This document shows positions 6,846-13,790 of a DNA stretch of 17,482 nt, piece after piece; within the stretch, counting starts at the first letter, position 1, and each line of letters opens with the position of its first letter. Below the pieces are notes generated by a model. The model did no database searches. It was not told the origin of the DNA and worked only from the letters and a program-made list of their open reading frames with translations. Origin of the DNA: Actinomycetes bacterium (lineage in GTDB: Bacteria; Actinomycetota; Actinomycetes; Actinomycetales; Cellulomonadaceae); the NCBI GenBank assembly GCA_023424135.1, contig JAFAEH010000260.1, forward strand, positions 1-17,482. The letters are read 5' to 3'. The position numbers and the translations under genes were made by a program.

Positions 6846-7441
6846 TCGTTTCCTCGGTCCTGCAGGCGATCGGCCTGTTCGTTGCCACCAACATCGACGA
6901 CATCATCGTGCTCTCGCTGTTCTTCGCCCGGGGCGCAGGGCAACGCGGGACGACGGCCCGGATCACCGCAGGCCAGTACCTCGGGTTCGCCGGCATCCTG
7001 GGCACCGCCGTGCTCGTGTCACTGGGCGCGGGAGCATTCCTTCCTGAAGAAGCCATCCCCTACTTCGGGCTCATCCCCCTGGCCCTAGGCCTGTGGGCCG
7101 CATGGCGGGCCTGGCGCGGGAGCGACGACGATGACGATGACGCCAAGGTTGAGGGCAAGAACGTCGGCGTCTTGACCGTCGCCGCGGTCACCTTCGCCAA
7201 CGGAGGAGACAACATCGGCGTCTACGTCCCGGTCTTCCTCAACGTGGGACCTGTAGCCGTGGTCGCCTACTGTGTCGTCTTCCTCCTGCTCGTCGCGATC
7301 CTCGTCATGCTGGCCAAGTTCATCGCCACGCGCCGACCGATCGCCGAAGTCCTCGAACGCTGGGAACACGTGCTGTTCCCGATCGTTCTGATCGGCCTGG
7401 GCATCGTCATCCTCGTCAGCGGCGGAGCCTTCGGCCTCTGA
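6842..7441 (+). CDS. cadD: CadD-family cadmium resistance transporter
   Basis: This 199-residue integral membrane protein starts at GTG 6842 with IVSSVLQAIGLFVATNIDDIIVL, the CadD N-terminus with its paired aspartates (D19, D20) in the first membrane helix. About five membrane segments can be read: roughly 5-28, 42-63, 70-88, 134-160 and 176-196. A second conserved polar patch, FANGGDNIGVYVPVF, lies near residue 120, in or before a helix. An acidic cytoplasmic run DDDDDD near residue 95 is lineage-specific. Family members give cadmium resistance, presumably by efflux. Coupling to the CmtR-like gene supports Cd/Pb as inducers. It is the last gene of its operon. Confidence 0.88.
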   Translation: MIVSSVLQAIGLFVATNIDDIIVLSLFFARGAGQRGTTARITAGQYLGFAGILGTAVLVSLGAGAFLPEEAIPYFGLIPLALGLWAAWRAWRGSDDDDDDAKVEGKNVGVLTVAAVTFANGGDNIGVYVPVFLNVGPVAVVAYCVVFLLLVAILVMLAKFIATRRPIAEVLERWEHVLFPIVLIGLGIVILVSGGAFGL

Positions 7442-7911
7442 CGCCCTGCCCCGGCCCATGACGCATCTCGGTTGAGAGACTGCACGCACGGAGCGAAGAG
7501 CTCCGAGGAGAGGCATGGTGGATAGCCGCGCCGGTGTTGCCATCGCGTGGCCGCGCTGGCAGATCTCGCGGTAGACCCGCGATCACCCCCTGGTTGTCGG
7601 CGCCAGCTGACCCGACCGCCACAGAACACCGACAAGGCCCCGCCACCTGAACGCCAAGACCACAGGCGAGGTCGCGCGAAAGCGACGACGCCAGGAAACG
7701 AAGACCCCAACGGCACACCTGCGGAGCGCGCGAGGGCGGTCGCTTGAGACGCGCCGGCGGGTGGGCTCACAGAACGCTGTCGATCGTTGCCGTCGGCGGA
7801 CTGCTGTCCTCAGACGACGGCGGCGTGATGTTGAGCCGCTAGTCGCGGCGCCCTGGACTGAGCAGCCTGGCATCGATTGCCCAACGGGTTTGCGTTCCCG
7901 ACGAGCTCGCT
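7442..7911. other. Gap without a supported gene
   Basis: No frame here has both a ribosome site and a recognisable product. A 19-codon frame from ATG 7515 follows GAGGAGAG but encodes nothing familiar. A small hairpin at 7489-7505 (CGGAGC/GCTCCG, 5-nt loop) might end cadD transcription. Several open stretches without a family on either strand suggest decayed coding or insertion-sequence DNA, but I cannot name the source. Confidence 0.4.
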
Positions 7912-7929
7912 TTCATCGAGCCTTCATCG
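7912..7929 (+). promoter_or_regulatory. Tandem operator, site 1 of 3
   Basis: Two direct half-sites TTCATCG start at 7912 and 7923, 11 bp apart, in TTCATCGAGCCTTCATCG. Near-copies occur at 10381 and 13791, all on the same strand as the gene downstream. One-turn tandem repeats are the usual binding pattern of OmpR/PhoB response regulators. The site is about 85 bp before the gene at 8013. Confidence 0.6.
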
Positions 7930-8012
7930 GACCTCGACCGCATCTTGGGGGTGCCCGGGGCAGCCTCAGGCCGTGGGCGCCGTCGGCGCCCGGCGCGAGA
8001 GGGAGCGGACCG

Positions 8013-8249
8013 ATGCCGTGGTGCGTGGATCTGGGAGTCGGCGGCTGGCTGGTCCTCGCGTCGAGCCTGGCGGTGCTCGGCACGGCCGTGTGGGCGGTGA
8101 CGCGACTGTTTCCCGCTGCACCAGAGCCGGACGCGGTGACGCTGCTCGACGCCCGGCTGGCCGCCGGGCAGATCGACGTGGACACCTACCGCAGGCTTCA
8201 CGCCGAGCTCGCCGGACCTGTGCCGGCGCGATCGGAAGGACTGCGATGA
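8013..8249 (+). CDS. Small membrane protein with C-terminal SHOCT-like domain
   Basis: The 78-residue product has one membrane helix (about residues 10-31, WLVLASSLAVLGTAVWAVTRLF). A short C-terminal SHOCT-like motif, AVTLLDARLAAGQIDVDTYRRLHAEL (about 43-68), follows. SHOCT modules are short oligomerisation segments found in many small membrane proteins, with no enzymatic activity. The start ATG has GAGAGGGAG upstream. The frame extends further 5', but that part contains the tandem operator and is not coding. Its stop overlaps the next ATG (ATGA). Placement beside the copper two-component system suggests an envelope role in metal stress; this is inference. Confidence 0.75.
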   Translation: MPWCVDLGVGGWLVLASSLAVLGTAVWAVTRLFPAAPEPDAVTLLDARLAAGQIDVDTYRRLHAELAGPVPARSEGLR

Positions 8250-8491
8250 AGAGCCACCTCAAGGGAATGGTCGTCGCTGCTGCGGCGGTGCTGGTCGTGG
8301 CGCTGGCAGCGGGTGTGCGTCCTGGCGCGGCGTTGGCGGCTGCGCTGGCGTGCCCGCTGATGATGATCGCCATGATGGTGTGGATGCACCGCCGCGGCCA
8401 CACCGGGCAGCCCCACCATGGCGCGCACGACGTCACGGCGGACGCGCCCGTGACGTCGCCGCCGCACAGCGCGGCGCCGGGAGCCCGCTGA
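8246..8491 (+). CDS. Small His/Met-containing membrane protein of unknown function
   Basis: The 81-residue product has a basic N-terminus and two closely spaced hydrophobic segments (about 7-26 and 27-47). The second ends PLMMIAMMVWMHRRGH. A cytoplasmic-type tail with HTGQPHHGAHD follows, so Met and His residues cluster at one membrane face, a pattern seen in small proteins of copper islands. It is translationally coupled to the SHOCT protein through a 4-bp overlap. Its stop is 2 bp from the convergent histidine kinase gene. No specific family can be assigned with certainty. Confidence 0.7.
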   Translation: MKSHLKGMVVAAAAVLVVALAAGVRPGAALAAALACPLMMIAMMVWMHRRGHTGQPHHGAHDVTADAPVTSPPHSAAPGAR

Positions 8492-8493
8492 GC

Positions 8494-9612
8494 TCAGCCG
8501 GGCGGCACCGGAAGCGTGACGGTGAACGATGCGCCGGCTCCCGGGCCGTCGCTCGTTGCGGTGATGGTGCCGCCGTGGGCCTCGGTGAGCGCTTTGCAGA
8601 TCGCCAGGCCGATGCCCGATCCGCCGTGGGTACGGTCACGCGCGGTATCGGCCCGGTAGAAGCGCTCGAACAGGTGCGGCAGGTGCTCGGGCGCGATGCC
8701 GGCACCGGTGTCGGACACGTGCAGCGCCACGCGCTGGTAACCGCCGGTCGCACGGAGCGTGATCGTGCCTCCGGCCGGGGTGTGACGCAGTGCGTTGGCG
8801 ACCAGGTTGTCCAGGACCTGGCCCATACGCTGGCGGTCGACACGGACGTGTCCCAGCTCGGGGTCGACCTGGACCCGCACGTCGACCCCGGCGGCGGTCG
8901 CGCGCTCCCGCCAGGTGCCGGTGGTCGCTGCAAGCAGTTCGTCTGGCGCGAGCGGTTCGAGCGTGAGTACGAGGTCACCGGCCTCGGCGCGGGTCACCGC
9001 GGCGAGGTCGCGTGCCAGCCGGGTCAGGCGCGCGGACTGGTCGCGCAGCACGGCCATTGTGGGCTCGTCCATCGGTTGCAGGCCGTCTTCCACGGCCTCG
9101 AGGTACCCGGCGATGGTGGCGACGGGGGTGCGGACCTCGTGGGCGACGTCGGCCAGGAGCCGGGCCCGCAGCCGCTCGGCCTCTTGCAGCCGCGCGGCCA
9201 TGGCGTTGAACGACTCGGCGAGGTCGTCGAACTCCGCGCCCAGTCCTGCAGCCGGGACGCGGGACTCGTACCGACCGGCGCCCAGGCGCGCCGCAGCGGT
9301 GGCCACGGCCGCCAGAGACCGGCCGATGCGCCGCGCGAGCACGAGACTCACGGCAGTTGAGGCCACAGCGGCGGCGCCCAGGGCCAGGGCCAGGGAGACG
9401 GCGCTCGCGTCGCGAAAGGCCCGCTCGGCGTGCATGACGGCGTCGTCGTGGTCCTCCAGGCCGGCGCGCACCATGTGCTCGTGGAACAGGCCTGGGCCCA
9501 CGGCGGAGGCCACCAGCCACGCTGTCAGGGCTGCGGTCGCGAGCACGATGACGAGCGCGATGAGCAGGCGACCTGCAAGGCCCCACCGCGCTGCCGGCGG
9601 GATCGGCTTCAC
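8494..9612 (-). CDS. Sensor histidine kinase, BaeS/CopS-like
   Basis: This 372-residue kinase has a membrane helix at about 14-37, a very short outer loop (38-70) and a second helix at about 71-93. A HAMP domain follows (94-147). The H-box LLADVAHEVRTPVATI contains the phospho-accepting H158, and the ATPase domain shows the N-box LDNLVANALRHTP, G1 DTGAGIAP and G2 GGSGIGLAI. The outer loop FHEHMVRAGLEDHDDAVMH contains four His and two Met in 19 residues, which is suited to bind Cu(I)/Cu(II) or Ag(I). The GTG start overlaps the response regulator stop (GTGA), giving coupled expression. Copper as the signal is inferred from the loop and the neighbours. Confidence 0.9.
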   Translation of the reverse strand: MKPIPPAARWGLAGRLLIALVIVLATAALTAWLVASAVGPGLFHEHMVRAGLEDHDDAVMHAERAFRDASAVSLALALGAAAVASTAVSLVLARRIGRSLAAVATAAARLGAGRYESRVPAAGLGAEFDDLAESFNAMAARLQEAERLRARLLADVAHEVRTPVATIAGYLEAVEDGLQPMDEPTMAVLRDQSARLTRLARDLAAVTRAEAGDLVLTLEPLAPDELLAATTGTWRERATAAGVDVRVQVDPELGHVRVDRQRMGQVLDNLVANALRHTPAGGTITLRATGGYQRVALHVSDTGAGIAPEHLPHLFERFYRADTARDRTHGGSGIGLAICKALTEAHGGTITATSDGPGAGASFTVTLPVPPG

Positions 9613-10340
9613 TCCCCGGTCCCGATCCGGTACCCGACACCTCGCACCGTGCGCACGAACCGTTGCTGTTCAGCACTGTCACCGAGCTTCTGGCGCACGT
9701 GCAGCACATGCACGTCGACGAGGTGCTCGTCACCGACCCAGTTGGCGCCCCAGACCTCCTCGATCAGGGCCCGGCGGCTGAACACCCGTCCGGGGCCTGA
9801 AGCGAGTGCGGCGAGGACGTCGAACTCGGTGCGCGTCAACGGCACCAGGCGGCCCTCGAGGTGCACCTCGCGGGCGTCCGTGTCGAGCCGTAGCGCCCCG
9901 ATCTCCACAGCAGGGCGCGCCGCCGCTGCGACGGCGGGAGCGGGTCGGCGGGGTCGACGCAGCAGGACTGCGATCCGGGCCATGAGCTCACGCGGGCTGA
10001 AGGGCTTAGTCATGTAGTCGTCCGCACCGACCGACAGGCCGATGAGGGTGTCGACCTCCTCGGCGCGGGCGGTCAGCATGATCACGTAGCAGTCGGAGAA
10101 CGTGCGCAGCTGACGGCACACCTCGACCCCGTCCAGTCCGGGAAGGCCCAGGTCCAGCACGACGACGTCCGGATCGACCTCGCGCAGCACCCCGACGGCC
10201 TGCGAACCGTCATGGGTCACGCTGACCTCGAACCCGTCCCGCTCGAGGTATCCGGCCACCAGCCGGGCCAAGGCTTGCTCGTCGTCGACGACGACCGCGC
10301 GCCGCGCTGTGGTCGTCGTGGTGTCTGGGGTGGGGGTCAC
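9609..10340 (-). CDS. OmpR/PhoB-family response regulator
   Basis: This 243-residue regulator has a receiver domain with the acidic pair D19/D20, the phosphorylation site D63 in VVLDLGLPG, T90 and K112 (TKPF). A C-terminal winged helix (about 145-240) shows LTRTEFDVLAALASGPGRVFSR and RTVRGVGYRIG. I take GTG 10340 as the start. The frame also reaches an ATG at 10385, but that codon lies in tandem operator site 2 and would add 15 unconserved residues. The operator just upstream suggests autoregulation together with control of the divergent redox operon. Partner of the overlapping histidine kinase gene. Confidence 0.9.
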   Translation of the reverse strand: MTPTPDTTTTTARRAVVVDDEQALARLVAGYLERDGFEVSVTHDGSQAVGVLREVDPDVVVLDLGLPGLDGVEVCRQLRTFSDCYVIMLTARAEEVDTLIGLSVGADDYMTKPFSPRELMARIAVLLRRPRRPAPAVAAAARPAVEIGALRLDTDAREVHLEGRLVPLTRTEFDVLAALASGPGRVFSRRALIEEVWGANWVGDEHLVDVHVLHVRQKLGDSAEQQRFVRTVRGVGYRIGTGE

Positions 10341-10380
10341 CTGGCCATTGTCGGCTGCGGACGGACGCCGGTCGGGGACC

Positions 10381-10398
10381 TTCATCGAACCTTGATCC
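10381..10398 (+). promoter_or_regulatory. Tandem operator, site 2 of 3
   Basis: TTCATCGAACCTTGATCC has half-sites at 10381 and 10392, 11 bp apart. It lies between the divergent response regulator and the redox operon, about 76 bp before the latter and oriented toward it. Sites 1 and 2 also share CGACCG 12 bases after the second half-site starts. The second half-site forms a small dyad, CCTTG-ATC-CAAGG. Confidence 0.6.
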
Positions 10399-10473
10399 AA
10401 GGGCGACCGGTCCTTCGGTGCGGCACGTCGACGCTCCACATGTACCGATCCGCGACCGCCTGCAGGAGAACCC

Positions 10474-10770
10474 GTGTCGACCATCGAGCCCGCCGACCCA
10501 CCGGTCCTCGTCACCGTCGTCCATGCCCCGGCGTGCCATTTCTGCCACGACGCCGAGGAGGCCCTAGCCGCCCTGGCCGGTGATTTCCCGCTGGTGGTCC
10601 GCAGCGTCGGCATCGATACGGACGAGGGCCGGGCCCTGGTCGCCGAGCACCGCCCGCCGATGAACCCGCTGGTGCTGGTAGACGGGGAGTTCTTCTCCGC
10701 CGGGCGACTGCCGCGGAAGAAGCTCACCAAGGTCCTGCACAGCCGGCGCACGGCAGCGGTCGGGGCCTGA
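10474..10770 (+). CDS. Glutaredoxin/thioredoxin-fold protein
   Basis: This 98-residue cytosolic protein begins at GTG 10474 after AGGAGAA. It has a thioredoxin-fold layout: strand VLVTVVHAPA, active-site CHFC (C21, C24) heading the helix HDAEEALAAL, a second strand VVRSVGID, and NPLVLVDGEFF carrying the expected cis-proline at P65. It would exchange thiols or disulfides, or carry a soft metal. It is separated by 1 bp from the CcdA-like gene, so it is probably the cytosolic electron donor of that membrane protein. It heads the operon controlled by tandem operator site 2. Confidence 0.8.
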   Translation: MSTIEPADPPVLVTVVHAPACHFCHDAEEALAALAGDFPLVVRSVGIDTDEGRALVAEHRPPMNPLVLVDGEFFSAGRLPRKKLTKVLHSRRTAAVGA

Positions 10771-10771
10771 G

Positions 10772-11755
10772 ATGGGCAGCGAGTTGCTGACGACCGGGAG
10801 CATCCTGGCGGCGTTCTTCGCCGGCGGGGTGGCCCTGTTCGCCCCGTGTTGCATCGTCTTCCTGGCGCCGTCCTACCTGGCCGGTGCGGTCAAGAACGCC
10901 CGGTGGCGGCTGCTGCCGCTGACCTTCGTCTTCGCGGCGGGCTTGGCCGTGGTGCTGGTGCCGATCACGCTGGGGATGAGCCTGCTCGCCGGCGCGATCG
11001 CCCGGTACCACGCTCCGCTGTACTGGGCCGGCGGCCTGCTGATGATCGCCCTGGCGGGCCTGGCCCTCTCGGGTCGGATGTGGTCGCTGCCGTCGTTCCT
11101 GCGTACTCCGGATACCACCGGTGGTGACACCGCGAGCTTCTTCTCCCTCGGGGTGTTCTCCGGGATCGCGTCCTCGTGCTGCGCCCCAGTCCTGGCCGGG
11201 GTGATGACCCTGTCGATTCTGTCCGGGTCTCCCATCGGGGGGCTGGCCCTGGGGTTGGCGTACGTGTTCGGCATGGTCTTCCCGCTGTTCGTGATGGCCC
11301 TGGTCTGGGACAAGGCGCGCCTCGGTGAGCGCAAGCTGTTCCAGGCCAGAACCGTCCGGCTGCCCGTCGCGGGCCGCACCCTGGTCACCAACACCCTCAA
11401 CATCGCCGTCGCGGTCGGGTTCACGGTGATGGGCGTGTTCGTCATCGCCCTGGCCGGCAGCAAGGACATGACCGGCGGCTCGGCGTTCCAGGACGCCGCC
11501 AGCCGCACCCTGACCGACGTGTTCGCCGCCGTCCAGGACTTCCTGTCTCCGGTGCCCGAGCCCCTGCAGGGGTTGGCGCTGCTCGCGGTCGCCGCCGCGT
11601 TCATCTGGGCGACGCTCGTCGACCGGCGCCGGCCCGCTCGGTCGAAAAGCGCCGCCCCGGCCACGACCACGGCTGCTGCAGGGCCGAGCGACGGCCCAGC
11701 CGTGCCCGTCCCGTCCTGCCACGCCACCCCGACCACGGAAGAAGTGACCCGATGA
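10772..11755 (+). CDS. CcdA/DsbD-like membrane thiol transporter with doubled cysteines
   Basis: This 327-residue protein has six to seven membrane helices in the CcdA/DsbD pattern. Members of this family move reducing equivalents across the membrane using one cysteine in each of two pseudo-repeated helices. Here the first motif is LFAPCCIVFLAPSYLAG (C26, C27) and the second ASSCCAPVLAG (C136, C137). Each usual single Cys is part of a vicinal pair, which could also bind Hg, Cu or Ag. A polar Ala/Thr/Pro-rich tail (about 285-327) ends with one more Cys. ATG 10772 follows the glutaredoxin gene by 1 bp, and the stop overlaps the next gene (ATGA). It most likely reduces the anchored redoxin outside the cell; direct metal transport is the alternative. 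Confidence 0.85.
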   Translation: MGSELLTTGSILAAFFAGGVALFAPCCIVFLAPSYLAGAVKNARWRLLPLTFVFAAGLAVVLVPITLGMSLLAGAIARYHAPLYWAGGLLMIALAGLALSGRMWSLPSFLRTPDTTGGDTASFFSLGVFSGIASSCCAPVLAGVMTLSILSGSPIGGLALGLAYVFGMVFPLFVMALVWDKARLGERKLFQARTVRLPVAGRTLVTNTLNIAVAVGFTVMGVFVIALAGSKDMTGGSAFQDAASRTLTDVFAAVQDFLSPVPEPLQGLALLAVAAAFIWATLVDRRRPARSKSAAPATTTAAAGPSDGPAVPVPSCHATPTTEEVTR

Positions 11756-12378
11756 CCTCCGGAACCGCCACCCGCCGCCTCGCCGAACGCCAGCAGGCTC
11801 TGCAGGAGGTTCAGGCCGCGCAGGCGGGACAGGCGCGCCGCCGCCAGCGCATCAGCTGGGCCGCGTGGGGCGCCGGTCTGCTGATCGTGGCCACGCTGAT
11901 CGCCGCCGCGTTGATCACCTCCCAGCCGACCACGTCCAGCGACGTGCGCGTCGCACCGGACTTCACGCTGCCCGCCTCGGACGGCTCGACCGTCTCGCTG
12001 GCGGACTTCCGCGGTGGACCGGTCGTCCTGTACTTCAACGAGGGCGCCGGCTGCGACTCATGCCTGCTGCAGATGGCCGAGATCGAGAAGGATCCAGCGT
12101 TCGCCGAGACCGGCATCACCGTGCTGCCGATCGTGATGAACACCGCCGAGCAGATCAACACCGATCGCCAACGCCTCGGCGTCCAGGCACCGTTCCTGCT
12201 TGACGACGGCACCGTCTCCGCCGCCTACGACACCCTCGGCAAGGGCATGCACGAAGGCCTCCCGGGGCACGGGTTCGTCCTGGTCGACGCCGACGGCAAC
12301 CAGCTGTGGCACGGCAACTACCCGTCCATGTGGCTTGCCCCCGCCGACCTGCTCAAGGAGGTCACCAGCCGACTCTGA
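11752..12378 (+). CDS. Membrane-anchored redoxin (AhpC/TSA-TlpA type)
   Basis: This 208-residue protein has an N-terminal helical, Gln/Ala/Arg-rich cytoplasmic segment (about 8-33), one membrane helix (34-56) and an extracytoplasmic thioredoxin-fold domain. VAPDFTLPASDGSTVSLADFRG is the AhpC/TSA opening, and the active site is GCDSC (C101, C104). GHGFVLVDADGNQLWHGNY is the C-terminal strand pair seen in TlpA-like proteins. A CxxC with this anchor suggests a thiol-disulfide reductase rather than a peroxidase. It shares a 4-bp overlap with the CcdA-like gene, which would keep it reduced. Its target could be the Cys-rich peptide, copper proteins or oxidised envelope thiols. Confidence 0.85.
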   Translation: MTSGTATRRLAERQQALQEVQAAQAGQARRRQRISWAAWGAGLLIVATLIAAALITSQPTTSSDVRVAPDFTLPASDGSTVSLADFRGGPVVLYFNEGAGCDSCLLQMAEIEKDPAFAETGITVLPIVMNTAEQINTDRQRLGVQAPFLLDDGTVSAAYDTLGKGMHEGLPGHGFVLVDADGNQLWHGNYPSMWLAPADLLKEVTSRL

Positions 12379-12394
12379 CCATCACCGTTTGACC

Positions 12395-12408
12395 TGACGC
12401 GCGCGTCA
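12395..12408. promoter_or_regulatory. Perfect 14-bp palindrome before the Cys-pair peptide gene
   Basis: TGACGCGCGCGTCA is fully self-complementary with no loop, so a dimeric repressor site is more likely than a terminator. It sits directly after TTGACC (12389-12394), which looks like a -35 box. A -10-like CTATGA follows 19 bp later, but that would place transcription start inside the ribosome site. The promoter reading is therefore doubtful. Confidence 0.35.
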
Positions 12409-12430
12409 CCGACCTATGAAGGAGAGCCCG

Positions 12431-12562
12431 ATGGGCTGCTGCCAGGACACCCCTACCTCGACGACCACGACCCAGAGCACGGCCACCACGACGAGCAACA
12501 GCTGCTGCGGCGGCGGCGCTCAGGGCGCGGACACCTGCTGCACGACCAGCACCTCGGCCTGA
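12431..12562 (+). CDS. 43-residue metallothionein-like peptide with three Cys-Cys pairs
   Basis: ATG 12431 follows a strong ribosome site (AAGGAGAG, 12419-12426) and ends at TGA 12562. The product starts MGCCQDTP, has a Ser/Thr-rich spacer of about 17 residues, then SCCGGGAQGADTCCTTSTSA. Its cysteines are C3-C4, C25-C26 and C36-C37, with no other Cys, His or Met except the initiator. There is no signal peptide, so it should be cytosolic. Small size, vicinal thiols and position between a redox operon and a copper-binding lipoprotein suggest a soft-metal chelator or carrier; this is inference. I do not recognise a named family, and it differs from classical metallothionein CxC patterns. Such a short gene is easily missed by annotation pipelines. 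Confidence 0.7.
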   Translation: MGCCQDTPTSTTTTQSTATTTSNSCCGGGAQGADTCCTTSTSA

Positions 12563-12595
12563 TCCCCAACACCGATCCTGGGAAGGAACCACCCC

Positions 12596-13222
12596 TTGAC
12601 GAGCACCACGCGCCGGCGCCTCGCCGCGACGACAGCAGCACTCGCCCTGGCGGCCACCCTGACCGCCTGCTCCACCGGCGACGAACCGACGCCCGAACCC
12701 CCCGCGGCGCAGGAGTCCTCGAGCAGCGAGGACGCCGAGGCGGCGACTGAGCACAACGCCGCCGACGTGGAGTTCGCGCAGATGATGATCGTCCACCACC
12801 AGGGAGCGCTTGAGATGGCTGAGCTCGCGGTCGAGCGGGCCTCCACCGACGAGGTGCGCGCACTGGCCGAGCGAATCGCCGCAGCGCAGGGCCCGGAGAT
12901 CGAGCTCATGTCCGGCTGGCTGGAGACCTGGGACGAGGAGCTCCCCGCTGAGGCTGAGCACGGCGGCATGGACCACGGCGGGATGGAGATGGACGGCATG
13001 GACCAGGAGGAGGCGATGTCCACCCTGGCCGAGTTTGAAGGGGTCGCGTTCGACCGGAGGTTCCTCGAGCTCATGGTCGCCCACCACCGCGGCGCCGTCG
13101 AGATGGCCCAGGCCCAGATCGGCGAGGGCGCAGACCCCGACGCCCTGGCACTCGCCCGGACGATCAGGGACGACCAGAACATAGAGATCACCGAGATGGA
13201 GAACCTGCTGCGGTCCCTCTGA
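12596..13222 (+). CDS. DUF305 lipoprotein, probable copper-binding
   Basis: The 208-residue protein starts at TTG 12596, supported by GGAAGG 9 nt upstream. The N-terminus (TRRR, a hydrophobic run, then LTAC) is a lipoprotein signal with lipid-modified C25. Two DUF305 halves follow, each with a His-pair motif: MMIVHHQGALEMAE (H67, H68) and LMVAHHRGAVEMAQ (H163, H164). The linker EHGGMDHGGMEMDGMD (121-136) is rich in Met and His. DUF305 proteins adopt a ferritin-like helical fold and accompany copper and silver resistance genes. It is probably an outer-face metal buffer. It lies 33 bp after the Cys-pair peptide gene and before a strong hairpin, so both may share one message. Confidence 0.88.
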   Translation: MTSTTRRRLAATTAALALAATLTACSTGDEPTPEPPAAQESSSSEDAEAATEHNAADVEFAQMMIVHHQGALEMAELAVERASTDEVRALAERIAAAQGPEIELMSGWLETWDEELPAEAEHGGMDHGGMEMDGMDQEEAMSTLAEFEGVAFDRRFLELMVAHHRGAVEMAQAQIGEGADPDALALARTIRDDQNIEITEMENLLRSL

Positions 13223-13242
13223 GCAGCCCGCAGCACGACCGG

Positions 13243-13277
13243 CAGGAGGCCACCCCGCACGAAAAGGTGGCCTCCTG
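13243..13277 (+). terminator. Terminator hairpin after the DUF305 lipoprotein
   Basis: Perfect 12-bp arms (CAGGAGGCCACC / GGTGGCCTCCTG) enclose an 11-nt loop, starting 20 nt after the stop codon; two further pairs extend it after one G-T pair. No T-run follows. The position marks the end of the 10474-13222 group. Confidence 0.65.
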
Positions 13278-13353
13278 TCGCGTGCGTCTGCCACCGGCGC
13301 TGCGGCGAAGCGCTAGGTGCGGACGTACCGTCGCCCGGTGCCGAACTCCCCGT

Positions 13354-13731
13354 TTGACAAGGAAGAACCTGCCCGGCCTCACCGCGTGCAGTCTGTGTGC
13401 CGGAGAGACCCTGGGCGAAGCTGACACCGCCCCGGGTGGCCAGCTGCAGCGCCTGAGGCACCTGGCCGACTCCGGCGTGGCTCGCCTGACGACCGTCGAC
13501 TGCCTCGACGCGTGCGATCGCGGCGACGTCGTGGTCGCTCGTCCGTCCGGTGCATGCCGCCGCACCGGCGCACGACCGGTGTGGTTCGAACGCCTCGCCG
13601 GGGATGAAGTCACCGGCGAGCTCGCGCGCTGGCTCCGGTGCGGCGGTCCGGGCGTCGCGCGACTGCCCGACCGACTCGTCGGCAACGTCATCCAGCGCTC
13701 TGACCCCGTGCCCGCCGGCCCTGCGGCGTAG
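13354..13731 (+). CDS. Ferredoxin-like (2Fe-2S) or DUF1636-type metal-binding protein
   Basis: The recognisable region runs from LTACSLCAGETL to LARWLRCGGPGVARLPDRLVGNV. Cysteines C12 and C15, then C50 and C54 (VDCLDACDRGDVVVARPS), resemble thioredoxin-like [2Fe-2S] ferredoxins and the DUF1636 metal-binding family. Another Cys is at 68 and one at 96. The start is uncertain. TTG 13354 gives 125 residues and fits the family but lacks a ribosome site. In-frame GTG codons at 13267 and 13282 lie in or just after the terminator hairpin. TTGACA at 13354 could instead be a -35 box. No redox partner is adjacent; it may supply electrons or carry metal, and its link to copper is only by location. Confidence 0.65.
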   Translation: MTRKNLPGLTACSLCAGETLGEADTAPGGQLQRLRHLADSGVARLTTVDCLDACDRGDVVVARPSGACRRTGARPVWFERLAGDEVTGELARWLRCGGPGVARLPDRLVGNVIQRSDPVPAGPAA

Positions 13732-13790
13732 CCGTCGGATTCACGGCCTGACGCGCGTTCGCCCTTGCGCGGCCGTCCGCCGGAGAGACC

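Noticed and set aside
7515..7574. Short frame ATG 7515 with a GAGGAGAG ribosome site
   Set aside because: Only 19 codons, with no conserved pattern, Cys/His motif or linked gene to support it.
10341..10385. ATG at 10385 as the response regulator start
   Set aside because: The codon lies in tandem operator site 2 and the added residues are not part of a receiver domain; GTG 10340 fits better, although the ATG cannot be fully excluded.
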